Part shown: positions 57,791-64,000 of the stretch, piece after piece
How positions within the stretch are numbered: the first letter of the stretch is position 1
Layout of the letters: every line of letters starts with the position of its first letter
Origin: Romanomermis culicivorax
Taxonomy: Eukaryota > Nematoda > Enoplea > Mermithida > Mermithidae
Assembly: GCA_963922205.1 (NCBI GenBank)
Contig: CAWUHX010000153.1
Coordinates: 248,001-312,000, forward strand
Direction of reading: 5' to 3'
DNA length: 64,000 bases
Notes under the pieces: generated by a model
Told to the model about the DNA's origin: nothing
What the model saw: only the letters and a program-made list of their open reading frames with translations
The model's database searches: none
Program-made: the position numbers and the translations under genes

Positions 57791-60700
57791 ATGGACTCTG
57801 GCTTGAACTTGAAGGCTTTACATAAGCAGGACAATAAAATCGGTGCCATCTTGCTGTCAGTTTCTCAAGCGGCGATCTACAAGTTCAATTCGTCTCAAGA
57901 ACAATGGGTGAGACAGTGTCAAATATTCGATTTTCTGCCACTTACAGCTGAGTGGAAGTCAATCTTCGATGTATATAACAGTTGGTGTACTGTTTGAAAA
58001 TTTTCAAAGTTTGTGCAGATCACTTTTATTGACGAGAGGAAGTGGCTAAAATGAACATTTTTCCATTGGTAAACGTTGTGCCTTTTTGTTTCCACGAAAA
58101 TTAGTTTCATTCAAACACAGGTGTTCTATCATATTGATTACTTTCCAGGAGAAGACGAACGCCGAAGGGTCGTTCTTTATTTGCCGGAGGTATTGCAAAA
58201 TCCGTAAATTTTACTAATTGTTTGTATAACTTGAATTGTTCTATAATAGTCGTATTCACGTCCATATCTATACTTGGGGGGGGGGTTGGGGGACCCCCCC
58301 CCCAACTTGGCCAACCATGTACCCAACATCACCCAACCCCCTCAACCCCCCCCCCCCAGTTTGGAAAAAATTGAAAAAATTTGCAAAAAAGTGTGTGTTT
58401 TTTGGGAAAAATTTCGACTTCTTTCTACCCCCCCCCCCCCCCAACTGGTCAGAGGTCTTACTGGTATATTGTAATGAAAAATGTGTTTCGAAAAATATTT
58501 TAAATATTTTGTCAAGCTTATCAATGTTATTCAAAATATTTCCTTGCTGCATCAAGGTCAGAATCTCCAATTTATACCTTCGTTGTTCTGAACAAATTAT
58601 GTCGTGAAAATTTTACCGAATACATAACCTCCAACATGGAAGCCGTGTTGCAAGGTCAGCAGTATTTACTTTATCGAAAAGGCAACGGTAAATCTCGGAG
58701 TTCCACCGCCTGCTGGTAGTTTTACAACTGTCATTCGTTCTTAGATTATATCCGAGCTATATGGTTCTCAAACAATGACGAATGTATCAAATGTGAAGCT
58801 TTGATGTCAAAGTGAGGTGACAATTATTTTGTTTGTGGAGTGCCTATCGTGAGAAGATGTCGAGCCGTATGCTGTTAAATGTTCCAAACTCTCCGTTGAA
58901 AAAAATTGAAACCCAGAAAAGCGTAGTCGAACATTCGAAATTGAATTGAATACATCTAATACTTTTGAAATTATTTGATTTTTAGATTGATTTGTGAGTT
59001 GAACAGTCGGAATATGTGCTGCAACGTTATCAACACTAATAAACCAAGTGTAAGCGGCAAGTCGGACATAGTTTCGATGCTCAATGGAGCCCAGAACAAA
59101 CAAGAAGTTGGTATTTTATATTATAGTTTTTTATTGTCCGACGTTGAATTTCAAGCAAAACAGCCTTAATCTATATTGACATAAAAAATCTGCAAAGGAA
59201 AAATTGGAATTTCGAGTTAACATCCAAATACACCCTTTTGTCAGTTCAATCATCAATATAAGCATCATTGCAATCAATGACGTTCTGCCATTTTATAGGT
59301 GACTCGACAATGCCAGGTTGTTGAAACGTACTTGAATTTGAGTCGAAAAAGCTCTGAATATGTATACCAGTGTTTTTTTGCTGGAGGCAAATGAAAATTT
59401 TTTTTGGCAAACGAAATTGGGGTAGTCATTTGTACATGTACAAACGGCTCTTTCCCCATTTAGGGAAGAAAATTTTGGGGATCAGATACAGGAAAGATAC
59501 ATTTTGGCGCATTTAAGAAGGTCATAATCTCAGATTTTTCCGGCGCTTCGCGCCGGTTATAACCTTAATAATCATTATTATGTATTACCTAGCTCAGACG
59601 CGGCTTTCAGAATGTCTACCCTCGCCTATAATTTAATGTATACTGGTTTTCATCATCTCAAACGTATTATCTCAAGTTTTAAGTGGTAATCTTCAATATT
59701 TTATTTTGATATTTAATGAAGATTCGTAGTTTTTCATTGGAACATTTCTTGAGAAATATCAATACGTCAAGTGTGTAAACTTTTTGAAGCAATTATTTCT
59801 TTCTTAACGTAAAATCAATTCGGAAGCTTCATGGAAGTAGTTTTCGGAAATTTCTACTCTTCCACTAATATCTTTTCGGCCAAGTTCATGAGAGTTAAGG
59901 AATAAATTACTGGTTTAAAATTTTTTCAAATGATAAAATTCTAAAATTTAGGACTTTTGAACACTAAATTCGAATCCAATTCTTGAAATATTTTTGGAAA
60001 ATTGATTTTCCAGCGTCGCCGAAGGTCAATACACAAAAATTTTCGCTGGAAAGATTCGCATTTTTTGGGCTTTCACTTGTCATCATGGAAGAATTAACCA
60101 TCGGTTTGTCATCTAATGCAAATTTATCATGCTATTGAATATTTTTCCAGACAAATTGTTCTAAAATGCTTGTAAATTAGACTTGAAACTCGAAAATTCT
60201 AATTTTTTGCTCACTTTTAATTTTTTTTGCAGTTGTAAATAAAATTTGAAAATTACACTGATTTGGTTATTATTCTTTGGCCATGACATAGAGGAACACA
60301 GGTTACTTATTTATACCCATTTTTACTACGTACAAGTTGTACAAATGAAATATTGGCTGTCGTTTGTAATATTCAACCGAGCATTTTCATGCGGTAACAG
60401 TACTTTATGATTTATCTAGGATGACTGCTTCTGAGTTATGGCGTTTTGCACATGATTAAGTTGTTCTGCATAGACGTTTGCTGTGATGTTTAAACCAGGC
60501 GGAAGCATCTCGAAGTATATAAGAAGAAGAAGAAGAAAAATTTATTTTTCGAACGAAGAGAAAAGACAAAAACACATGTTAGTCTAGAAGAAGAAATACA
60601 ACAAACATCAAGATTATTGGTTATTAATGCAGTACAAAATAAAGAGCAATGTGAAAATGTTAGCATATTGAAAAATCAAAAAATACAGTGAGTGAGTGAA

Positions 60701-63454
60701 AGACAATATGAATTTGAATTAATTTGCATACGGAGACATGCAGGTAAAGAAGTACACTTACGCGCGCCCCGATGAACGAAAAGGAGAAATCAACACAGAA
60801 ATGAAGAGAAAAAAGTCATATTATATTAATGTCCTCGTATAAATTTAGAAAAATCGATATCTTTAAGTTTTCGAGAAAAAGATTCTACTGAGGCCGCTTT
60901 TACGAGGTGATCGGGTAATGTGTTCCATGTATGAACAACTCGTTTAGCAAAGCTATATTTGTCAATGTCAAGATGAGAATTGCCTATGTTGAGTTTAAAT
61001 GAGTTTATGGCTCTAGTAGGATTTGTACAGAAGGAAAAATAATGTTCGACTGGTAGAATAGATTTTCGGATGATGGAGTAGGCCATAATTAGATCAAAAT
61101 GAATGCGTCTAGTCTCTAATCTGGTAAGATTCATATCAGTTAATCTTTGATCATAAGATAATGATTTGTCGGTGCTAACCCATTTAGTGAATCGCCTCTG
61201 AACTTTTTCAACTGCCACAATATCTTTAATGAGATATGGATTCCAGACTACTGTACTGTATTCTAGAATAGGACGCACATATGTGGTGAATGCTTTTGCT
61301 AAGAGAAATTTATCTTTCGAAAAAAACTTCTCATTAATCAAGCCGCAGACTCGCATAGCTTTATTCACTATAAAGTTACAATGGGCACCAGAAGAAAGGT
61401 TGTCGGAAACGAAGACCCCAAGATCTTTAATAGCGGATTCGGAGTCAGGAACAGAAGCCCCATTTAGATAGTAAGGATTTTTTGGGTTGTTTGTACCAAT
61501 GTGAAGTATCGAACATTTCTCACTAGAAATAGGTAGCTGCCACAATTCAGCCCAATTACTTAAGTGGAGTAAATCGAGTTGACGTACTTCTTTTTCAAAA
61601 GCCAGGTTGAAAATCTTTACATGGTCAGCAAAAAGGAATACCTTGCTATTAGACCTATGATCAGTAATATCGTTAATAAAAATTTGAAATAATGTAGGTC
61701 CAAGGACACTGGATTCCTTGTGTTGACCATCACGCACATAAAATTACTTTGTGAGTGCAATTTTTGTTTTCGCATTGATGCTGGTGCGCAGCTTCTGTTG
61801 ACGATTCTCAAATGATCTTGTTATACAAAACCGACTTTTCCTCTCCCTTAACAATTCGATCAAGTAATGGCTCAATTTTGAATCTCAAAAGTAGCGCTAT
61901 GATGATAGTGACATGTTTTTAATTGCTTATTAACTCAATTGGTGAGGCATCGCACCCATATACCAAACTCAAAAACTTTATTCAGACATTTTAAAATCGA
62001 CATTTGCGTTCTTGACAACCCGATATTTTAATGTGTACTGCTCAATATTTAGCGCATTTTTTGTTCTCTGCAGATGAACGCAATTTCAGCGCCATCGCGA
62101 CCAATAGCCGTCACATCTTTAATGCAGCAAGCGGGTAACATGACTGTATCTGACAAGGCTGATCGAGTTCCCGCAGCTAATGGTCATGAAACGCGCAATT
62201 TTGCTGGCGTGAAGCAAGTGCAATCGTCGAACGATTTTTTGAATCACTTGTTACAGAGCGGATCGAATTCGAGAAAAGACAATTTCGTTTCCATTTCGTC
62301 GTCAGCGGTGGCCGTCTCAACAACAAATGATATCGGGACCGTGCAGAAAGCTATTATGTCGGTCGCTAACCCTCGCGGTAATCTTTTTCCTATGATGAAT
62401 TTTTACGAGAAGAATTCTGAATGTTCTATATATGATATGGTAAACTAGATGTTTAGATATGTTTTGACGAAAACTGTGAAAATCGTTGCGTGACCTTAGA
62501 TCCTTCAAAAATATCTACTTTTTCAAAAACAGTGTGCATAGCAATATTCATTTCAAAATTCAAAGGATGCAGAAAAAGATTTTGAAACGCATTTCCCCTT
62601 TAGGTTATTCCGTGGTTAATGCGTCTGATGTATTCGCCGGTGCAGTTTTTTTACAAACGCCCATTTCGAAAAGCGAACAAGTTAGAATCTGATCTCTTGT
62701 TCGTTCATTTTCTTGTTCATATTTTCTTTGTTCCAAGATAAATGCTGTAAGTTCGAATGTTCCTCAATTGATGAGACCGGATGATTTTTTGGCGGCGGGC
62801 TTACCAGCCTCCGATTTTCAATCGGTTGAAACCGGTTCGACTACTAATTTTCCATCATCTTCCGATTTGAGCCAATTAAAGTGCGCTATTTCGCAACTTA
62901 TTTCGGTAGGATTTTTAAAGCTTTTCTGCTTATTCCAATATTACTTTCAAAATTTGCATCTTTCCCGAAGGTTGAATCTTGAATTTTCAAGAATTGCAGA
63001 CATATGCACACATCATGCTCTCTTAAGTGAAGGAGTTTGAGAAAGAACAACGGATTGTCCATCAGCACTGGAGTTCAGTTGGACTATTAAAAATGTGCAT
63101 AGGTCGACCAAAAGCTATGATAACTGTTCAAACGATCTTGTTTTCGTCTTAAAACCGATACTTCAAACGTGGACAGATATATTCTTGAAAAAAATCGAAT
63201 AGCTTCTCAAATTGGGGATAAAACAATCGAAAAAGATTTTTAACATCATCACATGTTTATGATCGATCATCTTTCAAATCAGAACTCTAGTTGTGTGCAT
63301 AAATAGATTCGAGACGATAAGCTCGATTCTGTTTAATATACCGTAATTTGACTCAGAATAACAATCTTTTCAGATTGATTCGGATTTCGTCGAAGAGCTG
63401 CGTCGAAAAATTTGCATTTGCTCGAAATTTCACAATTCAGGCGAGTTTAATTAG
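57791..63454 (+). CDS. DCP1: mRNA-decapping enzyme 1 (DCP1) homologue
   Basis: Nine exons, 57791-57907, 58149-58189, 58557-58687, 58745-58811, 58986-59106, 62074-62377, 62604-62680, 62738-62905 and 63374-63454, give 1107 nt and 368 aa. All phases agree. Exons 1-5 encode an EVH1-type DCP1 domain: LNLKALHKQDNKIGAILLSV, the QEQWEKTNAEGSFFICRR strand, YLLYRKGN, and IRAIWFSNNDECIK, which matches the IWFYDK segment of human DCP1A. The middle (exons 6-7) is low-conservation and Ser/Asn-rich. The end (about residues 330-360: LSQLKCAISQLIS, then DFVEELRRK) matches the C-terminal trimerisation helix of metazoan DCP1. The protein activates DCP2 for 5'-cap removal in cytoplasmic P-bodies. The acceptor of exon 3 and the GTTGGT and GTTAGA donors of exons 5 and 7 are the least certain junctions. 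Intron 5 (3 kb) holds a LINE fragment; intron 2 holds a 206-bp MITE. An acceptor AG lies 42 nt before the start. AATAAA at 63661 probably ends the mRNA. Confidence 0.92.
58263..58468 (+). mobile_element. CATACCTGTA-family MITE in DCP1 intron 2
   Basis: It is 206 bp with degenerate ends (CATATCTATA and TACTGGTATA) and no visible TSD. It makes up more than half of this 367-bp intron. Confidence 0.82.
59367..60240. mobile_element. hAT-like MITE related to the CCAC family, in DCP1 intron 5
   Basis: It starts CAGTGTTTTTTTGCTGGAGG and shares internal text with 10990-11700, including CCGGCGCTTCGCGCCGG at about 59540. The 3' end and TSD are unclear. Confidence 0.55.
60521..60539 (+). repeat. AAG microsatellite
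   Basis: An (AAG)n run next to the LINE fragment in DCP1 intron 5. Confidence 0.7.
60826..61737 (-). pseudogene. 5'-truncated LINE reverse transcriptase fragment in DCP1 intron 5
   Basis: A 303-codon open frame covers the palm, thumb and C-terminal domain of a CR1/Jockey-like RT: SVLGPTLFQIFINDI, then FADH where the catalytic box should be FADD, SISSEKCSILHIGTNNP-like text, LGVFVSDNLSSGAHC, VRPILEYSTVVWNP and VEKVQRRFTKWV. It ends in a normal stop. The N-terminal half is missing, as in typical 5'-truncated insertions. It is antisense to DCP1. Confidence 0.88.
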
Positions 63455-63660
63455 CTGTGGTTATCGATTTAAAATGTAAACTATCGAACGTTTTAATTAA
63501 TTACAGATGACATTTGATTTAATGTGATGTATAAAGTTATTCTTTTGGTCGAACTTTCGTTTTACGTCCAAGCGTTCAAAATACGTGTGATTTCTATATT
63601 TCTTTGTCGATATCTGTGCAAAATCAGGCTCTGCATGTACCCATTTTACTAAAGTTTAAG

Positions 63661-63666
63661 AATAAA
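63661..63666 (+). terminator. candidate DCP1 poly(A) signal
   Basis: AATAAA lies 207 bp after the DCP1 stop in AT-rich sequence with T-rich stretches following. Confidence 0.45.
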
Positions 63667-64000
63667 AATGTTTTAATTAAAAATTTATTTTCTCATGTCA
63701 AAGTGTATTTCATTTTTAATTTTTCCTCAAATTTCATTTTTCCGTACAAACTTGAAACAGATTCCATAGCTGATCGACCGCCCTTGGGGCTACCGCATAA
63801 AATATTTTATCAATCAATCAAAATAATGTCTTACTAGAAGTCGGAAACGGGTTTTTCGCGCCAATTTTGCGAAAGATCAATTGGATTGTTGAAGCAATGC
63901 TTCCCATATATTTAAGTGAGAAAGTGTTATAGGAATCACCCCTATAGCCTGTTTTTCTTGAATTGGTTGTGAATAATAGGACTGGAAAGCAAATGCGAGT
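63667..64000 (+). other. sequence downstream of DCP1, no recognisable gene
   Basis: AT-rich; nothing beyond possible 3'UTR tail is supported. Confidence 0.5.

Noticed and set aside
57911..57997. read-through of DCP1 exon 1
   Set aside because: A GTGAGA donor after Trp39 joins in phase to the conserved EKT strand of exon 2.
1..64000. tRNA, rRNA or SL RNA genes
   Set aside because: I found no cloverleaf with internal promoter boxes and no SL-like donor plus Sm-site arrangement that I could defend.

Overview
This is a piece of a nuclear animal genome. Its genes have GT/AG introns, vertebrate-like orthologues and long AT-rich introns, and they sit in dense, nested layers of small DNA transposons. 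I cannot name the phylum. All five host genes are on the + strand: a USP22/nonstop-type SAGA deubiquitinase (29336-33457), an MKRN2OS homologue (34234-40539), a YAE1 homologue (40541-42064), a mitochondrial ABHD11-type hydrolase (42224-50939) and the decapping activator DCP1 (57791-63454). I rebuilt exons by conserved protein sequence and splice phase. Every model closes to a whole number of codons.

The first four genes look like one operon-like cluster. MKRN2OS and YAE1 are separated by one nucleotide (TAA-A-ATG) inside a single exon, so they probably share one dicistronic mRNA. USP22, MKRN2OS and ABHD11 each have a splice acceptor AG only 6-8 nt before the start codon. DCP1 has one 42 nt before its start. 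About 110 bp separates a USP22 poly(A) signal from the MKRN2OS acceptor. This is what spliced-leader trans-splicing with polycistronic transcription looks like, but no SL RNA gene is visible here and very short 5'UTR exons could look the same.

Region by region: 1-29300 has no host gene. It is a graveyard of non-autonomous hAT-type elements, many with exact 8-bp target-site duplications (TSDs), inserted into one another up to four or five deep, plus a decayed LINE (12772-13850) and a decayed transposase-like gene (9450-10690, - strand). 29300-51000 is the gene cluster, with elements confined to introns and spacers. 51000-57700 is intergenic and holds more elements, an LTR-retrotransposon protease fragment (53969-54768, - strand) and a 100-N assembly gap with a cDNA adapter remnant. 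57700-63500 is DCP1, with a LINE reverse transcriptase fragment in an intron.

The most unusual structure is in the mobile DNA. Several element families share one architecture, with ends like CAGTGTTTTTTT or CACTGTTTTTTT and conserved internal text. They differ in a short subterminal word that appears many times per element as inverted pairs (GTGCC/GGCAC, CCAC/GTGG, CGCC/GGCG, CCCC/GGGG, GTAC, TGCAAC). The word seems to have been replaced as a set. A second abundant family (ends CATACCTGTA...TACAGGTATG, about 200 bp) is built from facing runs of G and C.
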